This document shows positions 17,342-26,120 of a stretch of 64,000 nt of DNA, one piece after another. A program made the translations under genes and the position numbers. The notes under the pieces were generated by a model. It was given only the letters and a program-made list of their open reading frames with translations, searched no databases and was not told where the DNA came from. Each line of letters opens with the position of its first letter. Positions within the stretch are counted from its first letter, which is position 1. Source of the stretch: Halogeometricum limi (GTDB lineage Archaea; Halobacteriota; Halobacteria; Halobacteriales; Haloferacaceae); NCBI RefSeq assembly GCF_900115785.1, contig NZ_FOYS01000006.1, positions 174,411 to 238,410 on the forward strand. Direction: 5' to 3'.

Positions 17342-18967
17342 TCAGCGAAGCGCGACGGCGAAGAGGAAGACGCCGAGGACGGCCCCGCCGAGGGCGACGG
17401 AGAGCACCGACCCGTCGAGCGTCGGGACGCCCCCGAGGAGAGACGCGAGTCCGCCGGCCAGCGTCGCACCGACGACGCCGACGACGGCGGTGGCGGCGAG
17501 GTGAACGAGTTCGGCGCGGCGCGTCTCGCCGAGGCGGCCGACTTCGCGCCCGAGTGTGGTCCCGTGCGACCCCGCGTCGGCGACGACGAGACTGGCGACG
17601 AGTCCGGCGAAGACGAGCGGTGTGCTCGCACCGACGGTGCCCGCGACGGCCGACGCGGCGAACAGGCCGCTACTCGCGGCGGCGGCACCGGCGGCCCCGT
17701 CGGTCGCCGTTCCGGAACGGGTCGCCGCGTAGAGGACGAGAAGCGAGACGGCGGCGGCGAGCAGGAGACCGGCGGCGAGGCCGAGGAGGACCACGTCGCC
17801 GCCGTAGAACGCCACGACGGCGTCCGTCTGGACCCGGACGTCGGCGGCGTACCCGTCCGGAAGGATGGCGAGGGTGACGCCGAGGAGCACCGAGAGCAAC
17901 TGCTCGGCGAAGACGAACGCGCAGAGGGCGACGACGACGCCCGCGAGGAGCGACGGTACCGGCCCGTCGAGCGCGCCGCTTTCGGCTTCGGACCTGCCTC
18001 TGACGGCCCACGACCCGGTGCCGAGAGCGACGCCGACGACGCCCGAGACGAAGAGAAGCGGTCTGAGCGCGTCGACGCCGGCGAGCGTCGTCAACGGACC
18101 GCGAACCCGCGGCGGGAGGACGGCGAACCCGTCGGGCGTGACGAAGAGGACGCCGGCCACGAAGACGACGAAGACGCCGACGGTGGCGGCGAACGTCGCC
18201 GCCCGTTCGGCCGGGTCGACGACACGCGCCGCCGATTCGGGGTCCGAGGGCGAGAGCAGGTCGGCGACGGGGTACGTACGGAGGACGGCCGAGAGGCCGA
18301 CGACGGCGACGTAGCAGACCAGCGCGAAGGAGAACAGGTGCGGGCCGTCGTGGACGGGCGCGAGGAGGAATCGACGGACGCCGTCGAGGACGGCGAGCGG
18401 AAACGCCGACGCGGGTACCGGGTCGGGGACGAGCACCGGGACGTACAGCGTCGTCGCGTACTCCCCGAGGACGCGAGCGAGAGCGAACACGGCGAACGCG
18501 AGCGTCGGCGGGAGCGTCGCCACCGTCGCCACGGAGAGCGTCGACGCGACGGTGTCGGTCGAGAGGTCACCCCTGACGGCCGCCGCCGAACCGAATCCGG
18601 CCGTCGCGAGGCCGACGACGACGAACACCGACCCGACGGGGTACGGACCGCCCAACTGCTTCGCGAGCGCGTAGCCGACGCCGGAGACGACGGCGGCGCT
18701 CGCCGGGACGAGAAGCGAAGCGGCGACGAACCGCGCCAGCGGTCGATACCGTTCGGTCGCGGAGAGCGAGAGCGCCGCGGCGAACAGGACCGCGCCGCCG
18801 ACGGCCGGCAGGACCGCGTTCCAGAGACCGGTCGTCAGCGTGAGGAGGCCGCCGAACGTCGCCGTGAGAGTCACGACGACGGCGACGCTCGTCGTGGTCG
18901 GTCGCCAGTTCGACGCCGCCGGGGCGGCGTTCGTCGTCTCGAACGGTTGGTGTGAAGAGTCGGTCAT
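17342..18967 (-). CDS. Polytopic membrane protein, last gene of the DUF58/transglutaminase operon
   Basis: The 541-residue product is almost entirely hydrophobic, with roughly 14-16 predicted transmembrane helices separated by short acidic loops. No catalytic motif is visible. The start overlaps the stop of the upstream DUF58 gene by 4 bp (ATGA at 18964-18967), so it belongs to that operon. Comparable proteins sit at the end of the same operon in other haloarchaea (I recall the label DUF7519, from memory only). It probably forms the membrane partner of a MoxR/DUF58/transglutaminase surface-assembly system. Confidence 0.8.
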   Translation of the reverse strand: MTDSSHQPFETTNAAPAASNWRPTTTSVAVVVTLTATFGGLLTLTTGLWNAVLPAVGGAVLFAAALSLSATERYRPLARFVAASLLVPASAAVVSGVGYALAKQLGGPYPVGSVFVVVGLATAGFGSAAAVRGDLSTDTVASTLSVATVATLPPTLAFAVFALARVLGEYATTLYVPVLVPDPVPASAFPLAVLDGVRRFLLAPVHDGPHLFSFALVCYVAVVGLSAVLRTYPVADLLSPSDPESAARVVDPAERAATFAATVGVFVVFVAGVLFVTPDGFAVLPPRVRGPLTTLAGVDALRPLLFVSGVVGVALGTGSWAVRGRSEAESGALDGPVPSLLAGVVVALCAFVFAEQLLSVLLGVTLAILPDGYAADVRVQTDAVVAFYGGDVVLLGLAAGLLLAAAVSLLVLYAATRSGTATDGAAGAAAASSGLFAASAVAGTVGASTPLVFAGLVASLVVADAGSHGTTLGREVGRLGETRRAELVHLAATAVVGVVGATLAGGLASLLGGVPTLDGSVLSVALGGAVLGVFLFAVALR

Positions 18968-20403
18968 CGGTCGGAGAGTGCGTGTGCGAGTGCGTCGTCG
19001 AGGGGTCGGGTGGGCGTCCAGTCCGCGACGGTCACGCCGTCGCGTTCGAGCGACGTTCGGCGGCCGTGTCTGTCGAGAGCGGCGAGTGCGAGTCCCGGCG
19101 TCTCCCGGCCCGTCGCGTCCGGCGAGAGGACGGCGACGGTTCGACCCCGTCGACGGAGCGCACGCGCCAGCGCCACCGGGTAATCGTCCAGCAGCGGCGA
19201 GAAGATGACGACGCGGGCGTCGGAGGCGAATCGAGCGTCGAGCGTCGCCGCGAGCGAACGCCCGTGCGTCGACCGTCGGGGCGTCTCGGCGTCCTCCGAC
19301 GCGGCGGACGTGAAACGAGCGGTCGTTCGACCACGCCCGCCGTCCGTCGCCGTCGTCTCCGCAGTCTCCGCCTTCCCTGCTGTCTCCGTCGCCTCCGCAG
19401 TCTCCGCCGTTGCAGCCGTCTCCGCCGCCGACTCCCTGCTCGCGGCGGCCCCGCCGGCCTCGAACACGGCGGCCGTCGTCTGCGGACCGTCGGGCCACGG
19501 CAAGCCGTCGGGACCGACGGCGACGGCGTCGGGGACCCGTTCGGCGTCGAGTCCGAGCACCGTCGCCTCGGCGGCGTGCCCGGCGGCCGCGAGTGCGCCG
19601 TGCGTCCTCACCGCCGCGTAGGCGCAGCGTTCGCCCGCCGTCGGACGTCCCGGCCCGGAGACGACGCGGGTCGGTCGGCGGACATCTGCGACGACGGCGA
19701 CGGTACTCGCCCGTTCCTCGCGGAACTCGACGGTAGTGAGTTCGCCCGTCTTCGCGAGGTGTCGCCAGTCCACCCGCGAGAGCGAGTCGCCGGGGCGGTA
19801 CTCACGGGTCGCGTAGAACTCGAGTCCCGACCCGCCGGCGTCCGCCGGGACGGTTCCGACGCGGCCGGGCGCCGCCTCGGCGAGCGGAACCCCCTCGGGA
19901 CGGCCGGTACAGGAGAGCGTGTCGTCGCCCGCGACGGGCATCTCGTCGGTGGCGACGCTCGACCCCGCGGTGGAGCGGAGGCGAACGACGGCGTCCGCGA
20001 AGGCGAACTCGCCGCGGGTGGCGACCACCTCGTACGAGAGCGTCGCCGCGTCCCCCGCGGCGAGCGAGAGACACGCGCGCGGCGACCCCGACTCGACCGC
20101 GAGTGCGTCGGGGACGCCGTCGACGACGCGCACGTCGGCCAGCGTTCGGTCACCGTCGTTTCGCACCGTCAGTGTGACCGTGACTCGCTCGCCGGGGGCG
20201 GGAGCGGCCGGGTCGAACTCTCGGGAGAGAGCGAGCGAGGCGCTCGGCGGTAGCGACGAGAACGACCCGTAGAGAACGTACGCGAGCGGAATCACCGCGG
20301 CGACGACCAGCGTCGCGTCGGCGTAGGCGAGACCGACCGCGACGAGCGAGAGGGCGCCGACGAGACCGGTGTTCCACCGGTCGTCTCGGTGGAGCGTCGT
20401 CAT
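18964..20403 (-). CDS. DUF58 domain protein
   Basis: This 479-residue protein has two N-terminal membrane helices (about 12-48), a CARDB-like extracytoplasmic beta domain (about 60-165) and the DUF58 signature REYRPGDSLSRVDWRHLAK near residues 190-215. The C-terminal part resembles a von Willebrand A fold (VVIFSPLLDDYP). DUF58 proteins are partners of MoxR ATPases. An Ala/Glu/Thr-rich low-complexity insert of about 50 residues (around 315-360) interrupts the C-terminal half. Starts and stops overlap both neighbours by 4 bp. Confidence 0.88.
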   Translation of the reverse strand: MTTLHRDDRWNTGLVGALSLVAVGLAYADATLVVAAVIPLAYVLYGSFSSLPPSASLALSREFDPAAPAPGERVTVTLTVRNDGDRTLADVRVVDGVPDALAVESGSPRACLSLAAGDAATLSYEVVATRGEFAFADAVVRLRSTAGSSVATDEMPVAGDDTLSCTGRPEGVPLAEAAPGRVGTVPADAGGSGLEFYATREYRPGDSLSRVDWRHLAKTGELTTVEFREERASTVAVVADVRRPTRVVSGPGRPTAGERCAYAAVRTHGALAAAGHAAEATVLGLDAERVPDAVAVGPDGLPWPDGPQTTAAVFEAGGAAASRESAAETAATAETAEATETAGKAETAETTATDGGRGRTTARFTSAASEDAETPRRSTHGRSLAATLDARFASDARVVIFSPLLDDYPVALARALRRRGRTVAVLSPDATGRETPGLALAALDRHGRRTSLERDGVTVADWTPTRPLDDALAHALSDR

Positions 20404-21149
20404 CGGTCCACCCCGCCGTCCGTCGCCGTTCCGACCCACGACTCCCCCCGGCCCTCGTCCCCGGAGTTCGCGTCGGCTTCGTCCTCGTCGACGCCGTCGC
20501 CCTCGCTCACACCGTCCGCCGCGTCGGTCGAGACGTCCGAATCGGCGTCGGGGACGACCCCCTCGCGAAGTTCGAACAGCGCCTCGACCGTCGTCTCGAC
20601 GCGGCGACGACGCTCTCGCGACGGGTCGAGCCACGCTCGGAGGCGGGAGCGGAACGGCGGCCGTTCGTCAGCGGCGAGAAACGCGGCCGCCAGTCGGTCG
20701 TCGGTCCACGCGCCCGCGGCGACGCGTCGGCGCGCCGTCGGGCGGTCGGTGTCTTCGGCGTCAGCGTACAGGTCTGTCGCCGTCGTCCGGAGACGCGAGG
20801 CGACCGACCGCATAGCGTCGTCGTCCTCGGCGGTGACCGCGTCGGCGACGACGCGGTCGAAGCGCCCGCCGACGCGAATCGACGCCGGTGCGGAGACTCC
20901 CTCCGGCGGGTCCGCCCTGAGCTTCGTAAAGCGCTCTGTGGTTGATGACGTAGCGCGGCGTCTCGCGAACCATCGGCCGAGGAGGAGCGTTCCGGCGAGA
21001 GCGAGGAGCAACTGCCCGTCGTCGAGTGTCTCGACGGCGTCCGAGACGGCAGGCACCTCGTTCGGAGAGAGGACACCGAAGACGAGTGCCGCGGCGACGA
21101 CGACGGCGGCGAATCCCGCGAGAGCGGCGACGGAACGGCGGTGGTTCAC
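20400..21149 (-). CDS. Small membrane protein of the DUF58/transglutaminase operon
   Basis: This 249-residue protein has two N-terminal transmembrane helices (about 8-27 and 42-62) and an acidic, mostly helical cytoplasmic part with a conserved-looking WLDPSRERRRRVETTVEALFELR segment. It ends in a very acidic tail (TDAADGVSEGDGVDEDEAD). No enzyme motif is visible. It overlaps both neighbours by ATGA, so it is a fixed member of the operon. I recall this family as DUF7269 in haloarchaea. Function unknown; an adaptor between the membrane and the DUF58/transglutaminase proteins is plausible. Confidence 0.75.
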   Translation of the reverse strand: MNHRRSVAALAGFAAVVVAAALVFGVLSPNEVPAVSDAVETLDDGQLLLALAGTLLLGRWFARRRATSSTTERFTKLRADPPEGVSAPASIRVGGRFDRVVADAVTAEDDDAMRSVASRLRTTATDLYADAEDTDRPTARRRVAAGAWTDDRLAAAFLAADERPPFRSRLRAWLDPSRERRRRVETTVEALFELREGVVPDADSDVSTDAADGVSEGDGVDEDEADANSGDEGRGESWVGTATDGGVDR

Positions 21150-23953
21150 TCGTCGGTCACCGCCGAATCCGCGTCGGGACCGGTGTCTGCCGTCTCGCGA
21201 GCGTCGCGAGACCGGCGCTCCGTCGAATCGGTCAAATCGGTCGAATCGGACATCTCAGCCGACTCGGCGGCGGTTCGAATCTCGGCTAGCGCGCGTGCTA
21301 CCGCCGCCGAACGGTCGGCCGGGGCGCGGCCGCCGTACTCGACATCTCGGAACGCGTCGCGGACGACGGCGACCGGTTCCGCCGGCAACCCGTCCACGGA
21401 GACGGCGTGCGCGGCGAGTTCGCCCGGCGTGCGCGAGGCCTGTCGCGGGACGGAGACGTGCCCCCGGAACTCGTCCCAGCAGTCGCGTATCGTCCGGGCG
21501 TCTGCGTCCAGTGGGTCGTCAGCGACGCCCGCCCGCCGCGCGACGCGGGCCGTCGCCGTCGCTCCCCGTTCACGGAGCGTCTCGGCGCACGCGTGGACCC
21601 ACGCGGCGAAGCGTCCGGGGAGTTCGCCGACCCGGACCGTCCGGTCGACGACACCGCGGGCGAGGGCTTCGACGCGCCGCCCGGCGTTTCGAAGGCCGTC
21701 GACGAGGACGTCGGTCGAACGGACCCCCGAGACGAGAGCGGCGAGGAGACGGTCGAAGACGGCGCCGACGCGGGCGAGAATCGCTGAGAGCGACCAGTCG
21801 CGGCGGTACGCACCGCCGAGGACGGCACCGACGCCGACGACGAGCGTTCCGAGGAGAGCGGCGGCGTTCGAGAGCATCCCCGAGACGGTGGTCTCGCTCG
21901 ACTGGCCGTACCGGGCGGCGGCGATGCGAACCGAGGAGGCGGGAGGGAGCGTCACCGTCGCCGTCCCGTTCGGCCCCGTGGTGACGGCGCGTTCGCCGTC
22001 CACGGAGACGGGGACGCCGCCGACGCCGTCGTCTCCGAGTCGGGTCCGCACCGTCGCCGTCGTGTACGGAAGCGGGAACGACGGCCGGTCCACCGCGACG
22101 GAGAACGCGTCGAGCGCGAACGTCCCCTCGCCGCTCACGTCGCCGCGAGCGACGGTGACGGTGACGTTCCCCGGCGAGTCGGGGAGCGTGAGTTCGGCGC
22201 GTCCCAGGGAGTCCGTCTGCGCCACCTGCTCGCCGTTCACCCGGACGTCGCCGTGGACGACGGGGGTGTCCGCGACGGTGGCGAAGACGAGTATCTCCCC
22301 GTTCGTCACGCGTTCGCCGACGAACGAGAGCGAGGCGTTCGTCTGCAGGGGGTAGGTGGGTCTCTCGTCGGGAACGACGCCGAGCATCGGGTCGTCCAGC
22401 GCGTACGAGACCGACGACGGTCCGTCGGCGACGGGAGCAGACCCGACTCGCGAGGCGCGAACGGAAGCCCGTTGGTCGTCGGTGGAGGCGAGCGAGACGG
22501 TCAGTTCGCTGGCGTACGGGACGCTCGCGACGACGCGGCCGTCCTCGTCCGTCACCCCGACGGGGTCGCCGTTGAAGAGAACCGTCTCGCCGACGGCGGG
22601 CGAGTCGCCGCGAGCGACGGTGACGATGACCGTCGCGCCGGGGACGGGGTCGCGGTCGAGCGATATCGTGACCGGTTCGGGCGACGACGGACCGGTCGGG
22701 GTCGACGCCGCGTCGTCGGGCGTGGGGGTACTCGCGTCGCCCTCGGTCGTGTCGGTCGGTTCGGGCGTCGGGGTCGAACTCGGGGTCTGAGTCGCCTCGG
22801 GAGTCGCCGTCTCTGCCGCCGTCGACTCGCTCGGTTCGGCCGTCCGGTAACTGCCACCCTCCTGGCGTTCGTACGCGCGCCGTTCGGCGTCGCGCCGTTC
22901 CTCGGCGGGCGTCGGGTCGAAGCGGACCCAGCCCACGTCGGGGAAGTACACTTCGACCCACGCGTGAGCGTTCATGTTCCGGACGGTGTACTCGCCCTCG
23001 TCGGTCCGTTCCCCGGGAGAGTAGCCGACGACGTAGCGTGCGGGCACGTCCTGCGTCCGGAGCATGATGGCCATCGAGGAGGCGAAGTACTCGCAGTAGC
23101 CCTCGTCCATGTCGAAGAGGAACGACGACACCGGGTCGCCGCCGTCGTGGCCGGCGGACAGCGAGTATCCCTTGTTCGCCTCCAGATAACGTTCGACGGC
23201 GACGGCCTTCTCGTACGGCGTGTCGGCGTCGGCGGTGACGTTCGCCGCGAGGTCGGCGACGCGCGGCGGGGCGTTCTCGGGGAGGGCAGTGTAGCGCGAC
23301 GCGAGCGACGACGGGTAGTCCGTTCCGGCGGCGCGGAGTACGGACTCTTCACGAGAGGGACGCGTGCTCTCGGCGGTGTACGACGTTCCGGCGTCGACGC
23401 CCGAGGGAACGACGACCGCTCGACCGGTCGTCACCGCGGGGTCGGCCCCACCGATTCCGGTGACCGTGTTCGGTCGCCAGACGGTCGGAAGCGCCGTCGC
23501 GTCCCGTTCGAGCGAGACGCGATAGGTGACGCTGTCACCGCGGGCGTCCGGGGAGATATCGCCGTCGTAGGGGGTCGTCTCGCCCGTTCGTCTCCACCCA
23601 TCGTCGGTGTACGTCGCGTACGACCCGGTGCGCCAGTAGGCCGGTCGGTCGCTCTCGACGGTGAAGTGCACCTCGCTGTCGAGAGAGCGATAGGGGTTCT
23701 CTCCGGTCGAACCGTCGCTGCCGACCGGTGCTCGTTGCGTCGGAGACAGTGCGCCGAGTCCGGCGGACTCGCCCCCGGAGCGACCGGCATCGAGGACGAC
23801 GAGCGACTTCGCGGGAACGCCATCGAGGGCAGTCGAGAGCGGTGCGACGAGGGCCGCCGAGAAGACAATCGCGACGACGCAACAGCAGACGAGGACGACT
23901 CTCGCGATGCTCGGTCCGTCGCCCGTATCGAGTGTGGTTCTGTCGTCGGCCAT
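21146..23953 (-). CDS. TgpA-like membrane transglutaminase with DUF4129-like tail
   Basis: This 935-residue protein heads the operon. An N-terminal membrane helix (about 17-40) leads into a large extracellular domain with the transglutaminase-like triad: Cys near 287 in EGYCEYFASS, His near 329 in NAHAWVEVYF and Asp near 345 in VRFDPTPAEE. A Thr/Pro/Ser-rich linker (about 370-440) and three Ig/CARDB-like beta domains follow. A second helix (about 695-715) precedes a cytoplasmic region ending in a DUF4129-like segment (RTPGELAAHAVSVDGLP). Homologues sit with DUF58 and MoxR genes and are thought to act at the cell surface on proteins or peptides. Acceptor and donor are unknown. Confidence 0.9.
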   Translation of the reverse strand: MADDRTTLDTGDGPSIARVVLVCCCVVAIVFSAALVAPLSTALDGVPAKSLVVLDAGRSGGESAGLGALSPTQRAPVGSDGSTGENPYRSLDSEVHFTVESDRPAYWRTGSYATYTDDGWRRTGETTPYDGDISPDARGDSVTYRVSLERDATALPTVWRPNTVTGIGGADPAVTTGRAVVVPSGVDAGTSYTAESTRPSREESVLRAAGTDYPSSLASRYTALPENAPPRVADLAANVTADADTPYEKAVAVERYLEANKGYSLSAGHDGGDPVSSFLFDMDEGYCEYFASSMAIMLRTQDVPARYVVGYSPGERTDEGEYTVRNMNAHAWVEVYFPDVGWVRFDPTPAEERRDAERRAYERQEGGSYRTAEPSESTAAETATPEATQTPSSTPTPEPTDTTEGDASTPTPDDAASTPTGPSSPEPVTISLDRDPVPGATVIVTVARGDSPAVGETVLFNGDPVGVTDEDGRVVASVPYASELTVSLASTDDQRASVRASRVGSAPVADGPSSVSYALDDPMLGVVPDERPTYPLQTNASLSFVGERVTNGEILVFATVADTPVVHGDVRVNGEQVAQTDSLGRAELTLPDSPGNVTVTVARGDVSGEGTFALDAFSVAVDRPSFPLPYTTATVRTRLGDDGVGGVPVSVDGERAVTTGPNGTATVTLPPASSVRIAAARYGQSSETTVSGMLSNAAALLGTLVVGVGAVLGGAYRRDWSLSAILARVGAVFDRLLAALVSGVRSTDVLVDGLRNAGRRVEALARGVVDRTVRVGELPGRFAAWVHACAETLRERGATATARVARRAGVADDPLDADARTIRDCWDEFRGHVSVPRQASRTPGELAAHAVSVDGLPAEPVAVVRDAFRDVEYGGRAPADRSAAVARALAEIRTAAESAEMSDSTDLTDSTERRSRDARETADTGPDADSAVTDE

Positions 23954-24068
23954 GGTGGAGGACCGCGGGACGGTGTTCGGTCGGGAACCTGTTTATCGGC
24001 AAACTCTCACGTTAGGTTATATATCTACGCGTCTGCGGCGGTGGAGCGACCTCCGGCCTTCGAGAACG

Positions 24069-24092
24069 TTCACACAGCCGACGGTGTGTGAA
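24069..24092. repeat. Inverted repeat next to the iteron array
   Basis: TTCACACA is separated by GCCGACGG from its exact complement TGTGTGAA. It could be an operator for the divergent transcription units or a hairpin. It lies directly before the first 9-bp iteron. Confidence 0.5.
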
Positions 24093-24093
24093 A

Positions 24094-24520
24094 ATTGTAC
24101 AAATTCTAAACAGGCTCCAAAGGGCAAAAACTCGGCGCGTGAGAGACGAGGCCGAGCGTTCAGACAGTGTAGAATTTGTAGAAAGTGTAGAAGTGGCATA
24201 CGGGGCGAGCGAGGAACGCAATTCACAGATTTCAGGAATTTTGAAAATTTTAAACATTGTGAAATTTGTAAAAATTCCAGATGGCAGAATATGTAATAAA
24301 AGAAGTAATAGTCTACAAATTGTGAAATTTATACTTTTATGCCGGATTATAGACCCGGATTGTCTTGTTCTCGTGTGCTAGAAGAGTTCAGACAGTGTAG
24401 AAATTGTGAACATCTCGGGAATCGCCAAATGTCTGACGAGGAATTATATGCGAGGGCGAGCAAGAAACCGCCAGCACGTGGACAGCTCGAACAGTCCACA
24501 CATTCCACAAATTCCACCAT
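24094..24520. repeat. Array of 9-bp iterons (ATTGTRGAA-like), candidate partition site
   Basis: Short tandem runs of a 9-bp unit close to WTTGTRGAA recur: AGTGTAGAA-TTTGTAGAA-AGTGTAGAA at 24166-24192, ATTGTGAAA-TTTGTAAAA at 24256-24273, ATTGTGAAA at 24319-24327, AGTGTAGAA-ATTGTGAAC at 24394-24411 and ATTGTACAA at 24094-24102. Three units lie in the opposite orientation at 24494-24520. Regular 9-bp phasing in front of a parA operon is what a parS-like centromere or an autoregulatory operator would look like. Binding is inferred, not shown. Confidence 0.65.
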
Positions 24521-24546
24521 GTACGCGATTCGGACACCGTTCGACA

Positions 24547-24552
24547 GGGAGG
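24547..24552 (+). promoter_or_regulatory. Shine-Dalgarno sequence of parA
   Basis: GGGAGG lies 8 bases before the ATG of parA. Many genes here are leaderless, so this strong site suggests a leadered transcript that runs through part of the iteron array. Confidence 0.55.
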
Positions 24553-24560
24553 AACCGTAG

Positions 24561-25376
24561 ATGGCTCGCGCCGTGAGCGTCTCGTTGCAGAAAGGAGGGG
24601 TCGGGAAGACGACCGTCGCCATCAACCTCGCGGACGCCCTCGCCGCGCGCGGAAACGACGTCCTCCTCGTCGACTTAGACCAACAGGGGAACGCGACCGA
24701 AGGCGTCGGTCGGAAGGACCTCTACGAGACGGACGGCCCCCACGTCGGCGACGTGTTGACCGAGGACGACCCGGTCGACGTCCACGAGATTATCCACGAC
24801 CGGGGGGTGTTCGACCTGCTCCCCGCCCACGTCGACTTAGACGATATCGAGGACCGAATCCGGAACTCGACGTTCGGCATCCTCTGGGTTCGACGCCGCA
24901 TCGTCGAACCCCTTCTCGGCGACGACTACGACTACATCGTCATCGACTCGCCGCCGAGTCTCGGGCCCCTTTCGGACGCGTCGCTCATCGGCGCCGGTAA
25001 CCTCATCGTCCCACTGTTGATGAGCGAACCGAGCGTCAGCGGATTCGAGCGGATGGTCGAACAGCAGGTCCGGCCGATTCGTAAGGAAGTCGACCTCGAC
25101 ATCCTCGCCATCGTGCCGAACGACCTCAGCGGGAACAACGAGGAAAAGCGCATCATCACCGACCTCGAGTCCTCGCCGTTCGAACAGTACCTCCCCTCGT
25201 TCGCCCGGTCAGACGGGTTCGGCGAGTCGCCGGGACCGGGACTCCGCCACCGCATCGCGTTCAGTCGGGCGTGGCGCGACGGCGAGACCCTCCGAGAGTA
25301 CGACCCGGACAACGACATGCTCGACCGACTCGACCAACTGGCGCGAGTCGTCGAAAACGGAGACACCGATGCCTGA
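24561..25376 (+). CDS. parA: ParA/Soj-family partition ATPase
   Basis: This 271-residue P-loop ATPase has the deviant Walker A of the ParA/MinD group (KGGVGKTT at about 12-19), Walker A' LVDLDQQGN and Walker B YIVIDSPPS. ParA proteins position plasmids or chromosomes by binding DNA non-specifically with ATP and responding to a centromere-binding partner. Immediately upstream is an AT-rich iteron array, and immediately downstream a small acidic gene overlaps it by 8 bp, which makes a compact partition operon. No ParB with a ParB/Srx or HTH domain is present, so the partner gene must do that job if this is a true partition locus. Confidence 0.93.
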   Translation: MARAVSVSLQKGGVGKTTVAINLADALAARGNDVLLVDLDQQGNATEGVGRKDLYETDGPHVGDVLTEDDPVDVHEIIHDRGVFDLLPAHVDLDDIEDRIRNSTFGILWVRRRIVEPLLGDDYDYIVIDSPPSLGPLSDASLIGAGNLIVPLLMSEPSVSGFERMVEQQVRPIRKEVDLDILAIVPNDLSGNNEEKRIITDLESSPFEQYLPSFARSDGFGESPGPGLRHRIAFSRAWRDGETLREYDPDNDMLDRLDQLARVVENGDTDA

Positions 25377-25746
25377 CGAGAACCGCTTCTCCGGACTGGC
25401 GGACGTGGTCGACGCCGACGAGGAGGCGGGCGACGACGCCGAGGCGACGGAAGCGAACGACGAGGAACCGGTATCGGAGTCGGACGCCGAGACGGCATTG
25501 GATGACCCGTCCGCGCCGGGTCCGGCGTTCGAGTTCGAGGAGACGACGGCCAAGAGCGTCTACGTCCGCCCGGAGACGCTGTCGGTGTTGGACGACGCCG
25601 AGTTCGAGGTCGAGTCGGTGCTCCGACGCGACCACGACGTCCGCGATCTCACCGGGCGGGAGTTCCACGACGCACTCGTCCGCGTCGCGGCGGCCCACCC
25701 CGAAGCGGTCGCGGAACTCGTCCTCGAAGCGCGCGAAACGGAGTGA
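25369..25746 (+). CDS. Small acidic partner of ParA, candidate centromere-binding protein
   Basis: This 125-residue protein overlaps the end of parA by 8 bp, so the two are co-translated. The N-terminal half (about 8-55) is Asp/Glu/Ala-rich and probably disordered. The C-terminal half (about 56-125: AKSVYVRPETLSVLDDAEFE and then a helical VRVAAAHPEAVAELVLEA) is more ordered. There is no ParB/Srx, HTH or ribbon-helix-helix motif I can name with confidence. By position it is the best candidate for the DNA-binding or adaptor component. Family not recognised. Confidence 0.72.
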   Translation: MPDENRFSGLADVVDADEEAGDDAEATEANDEEPVSESDAETALDDPSAPGPAFEFEETTAKSVYVRPETLSVLDDAEFEVESVLRRDHDVRDLTGREFHDALVRVAAAHPEAVAELVLEARETE

Positions 25747-25799
25747 CTCGGCGGCGGTCAGCGAGCCGAGTCGGAGAGAACGAGACGCCCGCGGAGAAA

Positions 25800-26120
25800 C
25801 TACGCCGAAGCGGTTCGTTCGAGGGGGTAGTCGATGGTGTCGAGGACGGACGCCGCCCGCTCCCATCGAGGACCTCGAGAGACGGTCTCGTCCCCTCTAT
25901 CCCACGAGACGAACCCGTCACGTTCGAGTTTCGGGAGGTGGACGTGGTGAAGCGACGTGCGCGTCGCCGTCTCCTCGTCGTCAGCGACAGCGTCGAGAAG
26001 CGAGTCGGTTCCGACGGTGACGTCTTCGGTCAGTGCGGCGAGGACGCGACGGCGCGTCGCGTCCGCGAGTGTGTCGAACATCGAGTTCCAGGACGAACGA
26101 GCAGATTCACTACGACTCAT
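25800..26120 (-). CDS. Winged-helix transcriptional regulator (haloarchaeal DUF7344-like)
   Basis: This 106-residue protein starts at the ATG at 26120. It carries the haloarchaeal wHTH pattern MFDTLADATRRRVLAAL...SLHHVHLPKLERDGFVSW, where the second half is the recognition helix and wing. Members are often small stand-alone regulators or halves of larger ones. It is convergent with the parA operon (54-bp gap), so it could regulate that locus or the neighbouring genes. Its target is unknown. Confidence 0.8.
   Translation of the reverse strand: MSRSESARSSWNSMFDTLADATRRRVLAALTEDVTVGTDSLLDAVADDEETATRTSLHHVHLPKLERDGFVSWDRGDETVSRGPRWERAASVLDTIDYPLERTASA

Larger units (their letters stand above)
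23954..24560. other. AT-rich non-coding region upstream of parA
   Basis: About 600 bp are strikingly AT-rich compared with the surrounding GC-rich DNA and hold no convincing gene. They contain a perfect 8-bp-arm inverted repeat at 24069-24092, about a dozen 9-bp iterons (separate entry), TATA-like sequences for the transglutaminase operon (minus, near 23990-23998 or 24018-24026) and for parA (near 24330 or 24443), and a Shine-Dalgarno sequence before parA. Confidence 0.7.

Noticed and set aside
17261..18955. 564-codon plus-strand frame
   Set aside because: It is antisense to the polytopic membrane protein and reads as Arg/Glu/Asp low complexity, the typical mirror of GC-rich coding DNA.
23907..24381. 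Several small frames in the iteron region
   Set aside because: Their peptides simply reflect the AT-rich iterons; there is no start context or domain.
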